DNA of 12,197 nt, from contig JANYAW010000368.1 of NCBI GenBank assembly GCA_025361105.1, forward strand, positions 1 through 12,197. The letters are read 5' to 3'. Below the pieces are notes generated by a model. The model made no database searches and was not told the DNA's origin. It was given only the letters and a program-made list of their open reading frames with translations. The translations under genes were made by a program, and so were the position numbers. Positions 1 through 7,651 of the stretch are shown piece by piece (the stretch's first letter is position 1; each line of letters starts with the position of its first letter). This DNA comes from Rhodocyclaceae bacterium (GTDB lineage Bacteria > Pseudomonadota > Gammaproteobacteria > Burkholderiales > Rhodocyclaceae).

Positions 1-356
1 CTTCGGGCGCAGTGGTCAGCATGGTCGGCGATGGCATCAATGATGCACCCGCATTGGCGGCAGCGGATGTCAGCTTTGCGATGGGCGCGGGTGCTGATGT
101 GGCCTTGCAAGCCGCCGATGTCACCTTGATGAAAAACGATCTCAACGCAGTGGCCGATGCGATTGCCTTGTCGGCGGCGACGCTGGCAAAGATTCGTCAG
201 AATTTATTCTTCGCTTTCATCTTTAATATCGTCGGCATTCCGGCAGCAGCGTTTGGTCTGCTCAATCCGGTGATCGCCGGTGCGGCGATGGCACTAAGCT
301 CGGTGACGGTAGTGAGTAACTCGCTACTGCTGCGGCGTTTCAAATTCGGCAAATAA
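1..356 (+). CDS. copA: Copper-translocating P1B-type ATPase, C-terminal fragment
   Basis: This is the last 118 or so residues of a heavy-metal P-type ATPase; the gene begins before the window, so position 1 is not its start. The reading frame opens at base 3. The P-domain hinge GDGINDAP is near the start of the fragment, followed by the conserved GAGADVA and ADVTL stretches. Two membrane helices then close the protein, the second carrying MALSS, the M-x-x-S-S signature of Cu(I) transporters. In this family the pump exports Cu+ from the cytoplasm using ATP. The helix before it reads IFN where CopA proteins I recall have YN, a conservative change at a proposed copper ligand. The protein ends in a short basic tail, KFGK, with TAA at 354-356. 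The next gene begins 32 bases later, so co-transcription is possible. The family call is firm; copper rather than another soft metal rests on the last two helices. Confidence 0.93.
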   Translation, partial: SGAVVSMVGDGINDAPALAAADVSFAMGAGADVALQAADVTLMKNDLNAVADAIALSAATLAKIRQNLFFAFIFNIVGIPAAAFGLLNPVIAGAAMALSSVTVVSNSLLLRRFKFGK

Positions 357-388
357 TTTTTTGCATCATTGAACCATTGGAGAACATC

Positions 389-973
389 GTGATACTAGAT
401 CAAGCAAGTTTGTCCACACTTTTTACTGATGCACGCACGCAAAACGGCTGGCTTGATACGCCAGTCAGCGATGCGCAATTGCAGCAAATTTACGACTTGA
501 CGAAGTGGGGGCCAACCTCGGCTAATTGCTCGCCCGCGCGCATCGTGTTTGTGAAAGGCGGCGAAGCAAAAGAAAAATTATTAGTCTGCATGGGCGCGGG
601 CAACGTCGAAAAAGTTCGCAGCGCGCCAGTTACTGCCATCATCGGTATGGACATGGCGTTCTACGAGAAACTGCCCGCTTTGTTCCCTCACGCCGACGCG
701 CGTTCGTGGTTCGTCGGTAATCAAGCGCTGATTGATTCCACCGCGTTCAGAAATTCATCCTTGCAAGGCGCCTATTTCATGCTCGCGGCGCGCGCGCTAG
801 GGCTGGGATGCGGGCCGATGTCGGGCTTTGATGGCGACAAAATCAATGCAGCGTTTTTTGCCGATACGACGGTGAAAGTAAATTTTGTTTGCAGCATCGG
901 CTACGGCGATCCGGCAAAGGTTTTTGGACGCTCGCCGCGATTGAGTTTCGATGAGGCCTGCAAAATTCTGTAA
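389..973 (+). CDS. rutE: RutE/HadB-type nitroreductase (putative malonic semialdehyde reductase)
   Basis: A flavin-dependent nitroreductase-fold protein of about 194 residues, matching the roughly 196 residues of E. coli RutE. Near-identical family blocks are visible: LFTDAR..NGW near the N-terminus, KWGPTSANCSPAR around residues 39-51, LFPHADARSWF, TAFRNSSLQGAY, LGLGCGPMSGFD and IGYGDPAKVFGR...PRLSF. In the Rut pyrimidine pathway RutE reduces 3-oxopropanoate (malonic semialdehyde) to 3-hydroxypropanoate with NAD(P)H; related proteins act as general nitroreductases or aldehyde reductases. I chose GTG at 389 because a good ribosome site (TGGAGA, 378-383) lies six bases upstream; an upstream TTG at 377 would overlap that site. 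No other rut gene is present here, so the pyrimidine role is not supported by context. The next gene begins 28 bases after the stop. It could instead serve carbonyl or quinone detoxification beside the copper pump; that is inference. Confidence 0.9.
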   Translation: MILDQASLSTLFTDARTQNGWLDTPVSDAQLQQIYDLTKWGPTSANCSPARIVFVKGGEAKEKLLVCMGAGNVEKVRSAPVTAIIGMDMAFYEKLPALFPHADARSWFVGNQALIDSTAFRNSSLQGAYFMLAARALGLGCGPMSGFDGDKINAAFFADTTVKVNFVCSIGYGDPAKVFGRSPRLSFDEACKIL

Positions 974-1001
974 GCCGATTCACTACCTCTGAGGATTCAC
1001 C

Positions 1002-2183
1002 ATGAACACAAAAGTCACCCGCAAATTTGATGTCGTCATTTTTGGCGCAACAGGATTCACCGGTGGTTTGACAGCCGAGTATTTGGCGCGCAAGGGAGGC
1101 GAGAATTTACGCTGGGCACTGGCTGGTCGCAGTTTGGACAAACTGACGGCGGTGCGTCAGCACCTGGTCACCATCAATCGTGCGTGCAGCACGTTGGAAC
1201 TTCTGCAAGCCGATGTGGAAGATGCCGCCGCGATTTCACGGGTGGCCAAATCAGCGAAAGTCGTCATCACCACGGTCGGGCCTTACCTTAATTTTGGCGA
1301 GCCACTGGTCGCCGCTTGTGCGGCAGCGGGCACTGACTACGTTGACCTCACTGGCGAGCCTGAATTTGTCGACCGCATGTGGTTGAAGTATCACGCGCAG
1401 GCAGTGAAAAGCGGCGCACGGATAGTGAATTGCTGCGGCTTCGATAGCATTCCGCATGATCTCGGTGCGTGGTTCACCGTACAGCAATTACCCAAAAATG
1501 TACCGCTAAAAGTTGAAGGATTTGTCCGTGCTGGCGGCAAGATTTCCGGCGGCACTTTGCACTCGGCGATCACCGCGATGTCACGCATGAAGGAAGGATC
1601 TAAAGCCGCCCAGCAACGGCGCGAGCTTGATCAATTACCAGCCGGTCGAAAGATTGCTTCGACCCGCGAAAAAATTCACTACGACAGCTATTTCAAATCA
1701 TGGGCAGTGCCGATGCCAACTATTGACCCACAAATTGTGCGCCGTTCCGCAGCGGCGAATGAGCACTACGGCCCCGATTTTCGCTATGGCCATTACATGC
1801 TGCTTAAGCATTTGCCGCAAGTCGGTGGGCTGCTCGCCGCAGTGAGCGGCATGTTTGTCGGCGCGCAATTTTCGCTGACCCGCAATCGCCTATTCGCGAT
1901 AATTTCGCCGGGCGAGGGCCCCGACGAAGCGCAGCGCGCGAAGAGCTGGTTCAAGGTGCGCTTTATCGGTGAAGGCGGCGGCAAACGAGTGGTGACAGAA
2001 GTCGCTGGTGGCGATCCGGGTTATGGCGAAACTTCGAAAATGCTCGCCGAATCGGCGCTGTGCCTGGCCTTTGATTCCGTACCAAAAAACGGTGGCGTGC
2101 TGACTCCCGCGCAAGCAATGGGTGACCACTTGATGGCGCGTTTGCAAGCGCAAGGAATCAGCTTCAGCGTGATCGCCGAGTGA
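1002..2183 (+). CDS. Saccharopine dehydrogenase-like NAD(P)-binding oxidoreductase (trans-acting enoyl reductase family)
   Basis: A 393-residue protein with an N-terminal Rossmann fold: the dinucleotide loop GATGFTG is at residues 15-21, followed by AGRS at about 41-44, which may bind the NADP phosphate. Further family marks are VGPYLNFGEPLVAAC, YVDLTGE and CCGFDSIPHDLG. This pattern belongs to the saccharopine-dehydrogenase-like group that includes mycobacterial Rv2449c and the trans-acting enoyl reductase Rv2953, which works on polyketide-type lipids. True lysine-pathway saccharopine dehydrogenase is unlikely, as no lysine genes are nearby. The substrate is unknown; a lipid or acyl thioester fits the neighbours. 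The ATG at 1002 has a GAGG ribosome site at 991-994. Only ten bases separate the stop from the next gene, so the two are almost certainly co-transcribed. The family is clear; the reaction is not. Confidence 0.85.
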   Translation: MNTKVTRKFDVVIFGATGFTGGLTAEYLARKGGENLRWALAGRSLDKLTAVRQHLVTINRACSTLELLQADVEDAAAISRVAKSAKVVITTVGPYLNFGEPLVAACAAAGTDYVDLTGEPEFVDRMWLKYHAQAVKSGARIVNCCGFDSIPHDLGAWFTVQQLPKNVPLKVEGFVRAGGKISGGTLHSAITAMSRMKEGSKAAQQRRELDQLPAGRKIASTREKIHYDSYFKSWAVPMPTIDPQIVRRSAAANEHYGPDFRYGHYMLLKHLPQVGGLLAAVSGMFVGAQFSLTRNRLFAIISPGEGPDEAQRAKSWFKVRFIGEGGGKRVVTEVAGGDPGYGETSKMLAESALCLAFDSVPKNGGVLTPAQAMGDHLMARLQAQGISFSVIAE

Positions 2184-2193
2184 TGTTTGCAAA

Positions 2194-4338
2194 ATGAAAT
2201 TCGGCACTACCGAGCAGATTCTGGATGAAATAATTGCCCGCGCTGGCAAGCAAATCGTGCTGGCGATTCCAATGGGCATCGGCAAGCCGAATCGGTTGGT
2301 CAATGCACTTTATCGACGAGTAAAAAACGATAAATCCTTGTCCTTAAAAATTTTCACTGCGTTGTCCTTGGAGCGACCAGTTGCTCATAGCGAGCTTGAG
2401 CAGCGATTCCTGGCACCGATTGTTGAGCGCGTGTTTGGTGACTATCCCGATCTGGATTATTTGAAAGATTCGCGCGCTGGCACGCTGCCATCCAACATCT
2501 CGGTGTATGAATTTTTCCATAAAACCGGCGACTATCTGGGCAATTCGCCAGCACAACAACATTTCATTTATTCCAATTATTCCCACGCCGCGCGCGACAT
2601 GTTGATTCAGGGCGTGAATGTCTTGATGCAGACAATTGCGGTCGACGATTCTGCGGGTTCCTTGGCACCTGCGCCGCGTTATTCCTGGTCATGCAATCCC
2701 GATGTCAGCCTGGATATGTTGGCATTGCAAAAAACCTGCAATGCTGCGCCGATACTGACCATAGCCGCGGTGAATCGCAAGTTGCCGTTCATGCCCAACG
2801 ACGCAGAAGTCGCGCCAGATTTCTTCGATCTGCTGCTCGACGACGAGACGACGACGCATGATTTATTCGCACCGCCAAACATGAAAGTCGACGCACAGGA
2901 CTATGCCATTTCGCTCTGGGCGAGCGCCTTGGTGCCCGATGGCGGCACGCTGCAAATCGGCATTGGTTCACTGGGCGACGGCATCTCGCAAGCCTTGATT
3001 GTGCGCGATCAACGCAATGCCGAATATCAAAAAATACTCGCCGATTTACAAGCAGGCAGTGGCAACACACTGCCCGCCAACAGCGATACCGGGCGCTTTA
3101 AGCGCGGCCTTTATGGCTGCTCGGAAATGTTCGTAAATGGATTTTTGTGGCTGATACGCGCAGGTATTGTGCGCATAGAAGTGTATGACGATGTGCTCTT
3201 GCAAGGCTTGGTGCGCGAGGGTTTGATTGAAAAGCGCGTCACCGCACAGGGCCTTCGCGCGCTGCTCGAAAGCGGCAGAATTCACGCCACACTGACCGAG
3301 GCCGACGTGGAATTTTTGAAGCGCTTCGGTTTCTTTTGTGACGAAGTTCGTTGGGTCGATGGTCAACTTTTTGTCGCGGACGAAACGCTGCCGCCAACGC
3401 TTTCTGACGCAGACATGTTTGAACGAATTTGCGCCCACTGTCTAGGCACTGAATTAGGTGGCGGCTATCTCATGCACGGCGGATTTTTTCTCGGCCCGCG
3501 CGATTTTTACCAAGCGCTGCGCAACATGCCGAAAGCAGAATTGCAGCGCATCAACATGACGCGCATTCATTACATCAACGAGCTGTTAGGCCATGAAGAA
3601 TTAGCCCGCTTGCAACGCCGCAACGCACGCTTTATCAACACCACTATGATGGTCACCCTGCTAGGCGCAGCGATCTCCGACGGCCTTGATTCGGGGCAAA
3701 TGGTCAGCGGTGTCGGCGGGCAATATAACTTCGTTGCGATGGGTCACGCACTGCCCGATGCCCGCTCGATTTTGCTGATGCGCGCCTGGCGAATCAAGAA
3801 TGGAAAAGTGTCGTCAAACATCGTCTGGAACTACGGCCACGTCACCATTCCGCGCCATCTGCGCGACATCGTAGTGACTGAATACGGCATCGCCGATCTA
3901 CGCGGGCAGGCTGACGACGAAGTTATAAAACGCCTGTTGGCAATCACTGATTCACGCTTTCAAGATGATCTGCTCAAAGTCGCCAAGGTCAATGGAAAAA
4001 TTGATTCCGCGTATCAAATTCCACCGCAGCAACGCAATAATTTTCCGACCATGATTGAAGCCGTACTGCGCGATGGCAAGCAAAACGGACTGCTGCCGGA
4101 TTATCCGTTTGGCACTGACTTCACAGAAGACGAACTAGTCATCGCCCGCGCGCTGGCGCGGATGAAACGCCTGCTGGAACATCCGTTCGAGTTGCTTGGT
4201 GCTTTATTTCGACTAGCGATTGGCCAGTCGGTTGCGAAAGGCAAAGATCATCAGCGCTATCTGGAACGCATGGGAATGACCGAAGCGCACACGCTGAAAG
4301 ACAAACTCTTGCGTGCCCTATTTGTTCGAAATTTGTGA
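2194..4338 (+). CDS. Acetyl-CoA hydrolase/CoA-transferase family protein, long form
   Basis: A 714-residue protein of the family containing acetyl-CoA hydrolases and 4-hydroxybutyrate or succinyl-CoA:acetate CoA-transferases. The N-terminal half has a glycine-rich segment, LQIGIGSLGDG, at about 253-262. GCSEMF follows, with E311 the probable catalytic glutamate that would carry CoA as a thioester. The C-terminal domain is marked by GGGYLMHGGFF (422-431), SGVGGQYNF (505-513), WNYGHVTIPR and VTEYGIADLRG. Family members I know are about 430-550 residues, so this one is long: extra sequence lies between the glycine loop and E311, between the two domains, and in a basic C-terminal tail from about residue 640. 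The likely job is activating a carboxylic acid to its CoA ester, or hydrolysing one. The ATG at 2194 has no strong ribosome site, which with the ten-base gap suggests translational coupling to the upstream gene. Confidence 0.85.
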   Translation: MKFGTTEQILDEIIARAGKQIVLAIPMGIGKPNRLVNALYRRVKNDKSLSLKIFTALSLERPVAHSELEQRFLAPIVERVFGDYPDLDYLKDSRAGTLPSNISVYEFFHKTGDYLGNSPAQQHFIYSNYSHAARDMLIQGVNVLMQTIAVDDSAGSLAPAPRYSWSCNPDVSLDMLALQKTCNAAPILTIAAVNRKLPFMPNDAEVAPDFFDLLLDDETTTHDLFAPPNMKVDAQDYAISLWASALVPDGGTLQIGIGSLGDGISQALIVRDQRNAEYQKILADLQAGSGNTLPANSDTGRFKRGLYGCSEMFVNGFLWLIRAGIVRIEVYDDVLLQGLVREGLIEKRVTAQGLRALLESGRIHATLTEADVEFLKRFGFFCDEVRWVDGQLFVADETLPPTLSDADMFERICAHCLGTELGGGYLMHGGFFLGPRDFYQALRNMPKAELQRINMTRIHYINELLGHEELARLQRRNARFINTTMMVTLLGAAISDGLDSGQMVSGVGGQYNFVAMGHALPDARSILLMRAWRIKNGKVSSNIVWNYGHVTIPRHLRDIVVTEYGIADLRGQADDEVIKRLLAITDSRFQDDLLKVAKVNGKIDSAYQIPPQQRNNFPTMIEAVLRDGKQNGLLPDYPFGTDFTEDELVIARALARMKRLLEHPFELLGALFRLAIGQSVAKGKDHQRYLERMGMTEAHTLKDKLLRALFVRNL

Positions 4339-4363
4339 AGAGCTTGAAGTGACGGCGGCGAAA

Positions 4364-4397
4364 GCAGGGAGTTCGCAAAGCACTGCTTTGCCCCTGC
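4364..4397 (+). terminator. Intergenic hairpin, possible transcript end or mRNA processing element
   Basis: The inner stem GCAAAGC (4375-4381) pairs perfectly with GCTTTGC (4385-4391) across a three-base loop. An outer stem GCAGGG (4364-4369) pairs with CCCTGC (4392-4397), leaving a five-base bulge on the 5' side. That gives 13 base pairs, placed 26 bases after the CoA-transferase stop and 110 before the monooxygenase start. No T-tract follows, so it is not a classical intrinsic terminator. It may stabilise the upstream message or separate two transcripts. The rest of the 168-base gap (4339-4506) shows no convincing promoter; TAAGAT at 4480-4485 resembles a -10 box but lacks a good -35 partner. 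Confidence 0.4.
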
Positions 4398-4506
4398 GCA
4401 GCGGGTCGGCTGTGCAAAACCGACACTACACACCGGCACCAACTGGAGAGTAATAGCCGTTACTGATAGCGTCGGCTGATAAGATACCAGCCACACAAAG
4501 TGGTGA

Positions 4507-5985
4507 ATGGATATTCAAATGGCGTATGAGCATTTTGATGTAGTGGTGGTAGGTGCAGGGCTTTCTGGAATTGGCGCGGGCTACCATTTGCAGGCCAATT
4601 GTCCCGACAAGTCTTACGCGATTTTGGAAAGCACTGACGCTATCGGCGGCACGTGGAATCTGTTTCGCTATCCGGGCATACGCTCGGATTCGGACATGTT
4701 CACTTTGGGCTATGCATTCCGGCCGTGGGTAGAAGCCAAGGTCATCGCTGATGGCCCGTCGATTTTGAAATACGTGCGCGACACGGCGACGGAAGCTGAG
4801 ATCGACAAAAAAATTCGCTTTGGTCATCGCGTGGTGCAGGCCTCGTGGGCGAGCGATGTTGCGCGCTGGACGGTCGAAGTTGAGCGCAAGGATTTCACTA
4901 CCGGAGCGCTGGATACAACCTACCTCAGCTGCAAATTTTTATTCATGTGCAGCGGCTATTTCAACCACGAAAAAGGCTATACGCCTGAATTCCCCGGCAT
5001 GGAACGCTTTGCCGGACGCATCGTGCATCCGCAAAAATGGACTGAGGATATTGACTACACCAACAAGCGTGTAGTCATCATCGGCAGCGGCGCCACGGCG
5101 GTGACACTGCTGCCGGAGATTGCCAAACAGGCCAAGCATGTGACGATGTTGCAGCGCTCACCAACTTACATGGTCTCGCGTCCGTCCGTAGATCCGCTTG
5201 CCAATTGGTTGCGCCGCGTATTGCCGGCCAAGCTTGCCTATGCCATCAATCGATGGTGGCGGGTGTTGTTCACGATGTATATCTTCAGCCTGTGCCGGCG
5301 CAAACCGGAAGTCGCCAAGAAGGCAATTTTTGGCGAATTGCAAAAAATCATGGGACCGGATTACGATCTCGCGCCACACTTCACGCCGCGCTACAAGCCA
5401 TGGGAGCAACGCCTGTGTTTGGTGCCGGATGCCGATTTGTTTGATGCACTCAAAAACGGTAGCGCGTCGATTGCCACCGACACGATAGAAACTTTTACCG
5501 AGACCGGCATCAACTTGAAATCCGGCGTGCATTTGCCAGCCGATTTAATCGTCAGCGCGACCGGACTAAATTTGGTGGTGCTCGGCGGCATAAGTATCGT
5601 GGTCGATGGCGTGGTGATGGACATGTCCAAAACCACCGGTTACAAAGGCATGATGTATAGCGGCGTGCCAAATTTTGCTTCCGCGTTTGGCTACACCAAT
5701 GCTTCGTGGACCTTGAAAGTCGATCTGATTTGCGATTACGTGTGCCGCTTGATTAAACACATGGACAAGACCGGTACGCGGCAATGCACGCCGCGTCTGA
5801 ATGACCCGACGGTGTTGCCCGAACCTTGGGTGGATTTTTCATCGGGGTATTTTCAGCGCGTGCTGGACAAGTTTCCAAAGCAGGGATCAAAGCGGCCATG
5901 GAAGCTCTATCAAAACTATCCGCTGGATATTCTGTCGCTAAAGTTTGGTTCGGTTGAAGACACGGCGATGGACTTTGCGAAATAA
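4507..5985 (+). CDS. EthA-like flavin-containing monooxygenase, probable Baeyer-Villiger type
   Basis: A 492-residue soluble flavoprotein monooxygenase. The FAD-binding loop GAGLSG is at residues 16-21, followed by GGTW (47-50) and FRYPGIRSDSDM. The class fingerprint F-x-G-x-x-x-H-x-x-x-W appears exactly as FAGRIVHPQKW (168-178); the terminal tryptophan favours a Baeyer-Villiger monooxygenase over a simple FMO, which normally has Y or F there. A second dinucleotide loop, IGSGATA (192-198), would bind NADPH. The central PHFTPRYKPWEQRLCLVPDADLF block and later SATGLNL are typical of the mycobacterial EthA group. Such enzymes use O2 and NADPH to insert oxygen next to a ketone, giving an ester; some oxidise sulfur instead. 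The natural substrate is unknown. ATG 4507 and ATG 4519 are both possible starts; neither has a strong ribosome site. The acyltransferase gene follows after 55 bases. Confidence 0.9.
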   Translation: MDIQMAYEHFDVVVVGAGLSGIGAGYHLQANCPDKSYAILESTDAIGGTWNLFRYPGIRSDSDMFTLGYAFRPWVEAKVIADGPSILKYVRDTATEAEIDKKIRFGHRVVQASWASDVARWTVEVERKDFTTGALDTTYLSCKFLFMCSGYFNHEKGYTPEFPGMERFAGRIVHPQKWTEDIDYTNKRVVIIGSGATAVTLLPEIAKQAKHVTMLQRSPTYMVSRPSVDPLANWLRRVLPAKLAYAINRWWRVLFTMYIFSLCRRKPEVAKKAIFGELQKIMGPDYDLAPHFTPRYKPWEQRLCLVPDADLFDALKNGSASIATDTIETFTETGINLKSGVHLPADLIVSATGLNLVVLGGISIVVDGVVMDMSKTTGYKGMMYSGVPNFASAFGYTNASWTLKVDLICDYVCRLIKHMDKTGTRQCTPRLNDPTVLPEPWVDFSSGYFQRVLDKFPKQGSKRPWKLYQNYPLDILSLKFGSVEDTAMDFAK

Positions 5986-6040
5986 ACAAATGCAAAAACG
6001 CACAAAATTGTAGTCGGCAAATTATTCAAGAGAGGTTCAC

Positions 6041-7651
6041 ATGCGTCAGCTCAGTGGTCACGATGCCAGCTTTTTGTATTCCGATTCAACCCACGCCAAT
6101 TCCAACGTCACGCTGATCCAGATTTACGATCAGTCGACTGCCCCTGGCGGCATCGTGCGTTTTAAAAGCATCATGGCGCATATCGAAAGCCGACTGGATC
6201 GCTCGCCGATTTTTCGCAACAAATTACTTCATGCACCACTCGAACTCGACTACCCGTATTGGATAGAAGACGAAAACTTCGATTTGGAATATCACGTCCG
6301 CCATGTCGCACTGCCCAAGCCCGGCGATTGGCGGCAATTTTGCATTCAAGCTTCGCGCATCCATGCCCGCCCGCTCGATATGAATCGCCCGCTGTGGGAG
6401 ATTTATGTGATGGAAGGTCTCGATAGTTTTATCGATTTACCTGCCGGCAGTTTTGCCCTGCTGATAAAAATTCATCATGCCGCGATTGATGTCGAACACG
6501 GCAGCGAAATCTCGATGTTGCTCCACGATTTGTCGCCGATCCCACCCGCCGTAGAGCCGCCCAAACCGTGGTTCCCCGAGCCACCACCGGGTATGTTGTC
6601 ATTGCTGATGCACGGCGTCTCGAAGTCGATACGCTCACCGTTTGAAATGGGTCGGCCATTCAATCGCGCTCTGAGCCGCCTCGCTCCAGTAGCGCTGAAT
6701 TTTGTCAAGGACATGGTGCTCAAACCAGAGTTCATGACTTCGACACGATTCAATTCCGTGGTCTCGCCGTATCGCGTATTCGACACGCGGCGCTTCATGG
6801 TTAGCGAGTTCAAGGCCATCACCCATTTGGTTCCGCGCGCAACGATTAACGATGCGGTGCTAGCGGTGTGCGGCGGTGCTTTGCGTCGCTATTTGGCCTT
6901 GCATGATGAATTGCCGACCAACAGTCTGAATGCCGTCGCGCCGGTTTATGTTCGCGCTGCTGATAAGCCCTCAAGCGCACGGCCGGATGTATCTTGGCTG
7001 CGCGTGAGCTTGGCGACTGATGTCGACGATCCGGTCGAACGACTACGAATCATTCAACAACGCACCGCGTCATCCGAGGTGATGGCGCAAGCAGTTGAAG
7101 CCAGCGAGCTGACCGACATTGCACAGCACGCACCATCGGCCACGCTGGCCTTGGCCAGCAAGATATTGGCGCGTGCCGCTGCCGAAGGTGGCGTGCGTAT
7201 GCCGCTGGCCAATTGCACCATCACCAATGTGCCGGGATCGGCCAAGCCGGTGTATTTGAATGGTGCGCAGATGACTTATTTCTCGGCCATCATGCCGATT
7301 TATGACGGCATGGGATTAGTGATGGCCGTCACCAGTTACGACGGACGCATTGTGATCTCGCCGACGTCAGATCGTTATCTGATGCCCGATCCGGAAGTTT
7401 TCAGCCAGTGCATACGCGACAGTTTTCAGGAATATTTGGCGTTGGCAAATGCCGAAATTGCCAATCCACCGAAACGACGCGCATCACCGTCCGCTAAAAA
7501 AACCAAAGCTAAACCGGCAATTAAATTGGCAACATCTCGTGCGTCAGCGTCCGGTACACGCAAGCCGAGAGGCCTGACGGCTCGAATGGCCGCCACTGCC
7601 CTTCGCCTTGTGCGAGGCGGTCGGCCACTATCCACATCACCACCGGATTAA
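6041..7651 (+). CDS. Wax ester synthase/diacylglycerol acyltransferase (WS/DGAT)
   Basis: A 536-residue acyltransferase of the bacterial WS/DGAT family, which transfers the acyl group of acyl-CoA to a long-chain alcohol or diacylglycerol to make storage wax or triacylglycerol at the inner membrane. The N-terminus, RQLSGHDASFLY, is typical of the family. The catalytic motif is HHAAIDV at 145-151: both histidines and D150 are present, but the usual final glycine of HHxxxDG is valine. RPLW (116-119), IND (269-271, the conserved ND) and NVPGS with YLNGAQM (396-411) are all present. After about residue 477 comes a lysine/arginine/alanine/serine-rich tail that I do not recognise from the family core. 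ATG 6041 has an excellent ribosome site, AAGAGAGG (6028-6035). The last 131 bases overlap the convergent hydrolase gene. The family is certain; which ester it makes is not. Confidence 0.92.
   Translation: MRQLSGHDASFLYSDSTHANSNVTLIQIYDQSTAPGGIVRFKSIMAHIESRLDRSPIFRNKLLHAPLELDYPYWIEDENFDLEYHVRHVALPKPGDWRQFCIQASRIHARPLDMNRPLWEIYVMEGLDSFIDLPAGSFALLIKIHHAAIDVEHGSEISMLLHDLSPIPPAVEPPKPWFPEPPPGMLSLLMHGVSKSIRSPFEMGRPFNRALSRLAPVALNFVKDMVLKPEFMTSTRFNSVVSPYRVFDTRRFMVSEFKAITHLVPRATINDAVLAVCGGALRRYLALHDELPTNSLNAVAPVYVRAADKPSSARPDVSWLRVSLATDVDDPVERLRIIQQRTASSEVMAQAVEASELTDIAQHAPSATLALASKILARAAAEGGVRMPLANCTITNVPGSAKPVYLNGAQMTYFSAIMPIYDGMGLVMAVTSYDGRIVISPTSDRYLMPDPEVFSQCIRDSFQEYLALANAEIANPPKRRASPSAKKTKAKPAIKLATSRASASGTRKPRGLTARMAATALRLVRGGRPLSTSPPD

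Noticed and set aside
377..388. TTG at 377 as the start of the RutE-like gene
   Set aside because: The TTG is part of the ribosome site that serves GTG 389, and starting at 389 matches the family length better.
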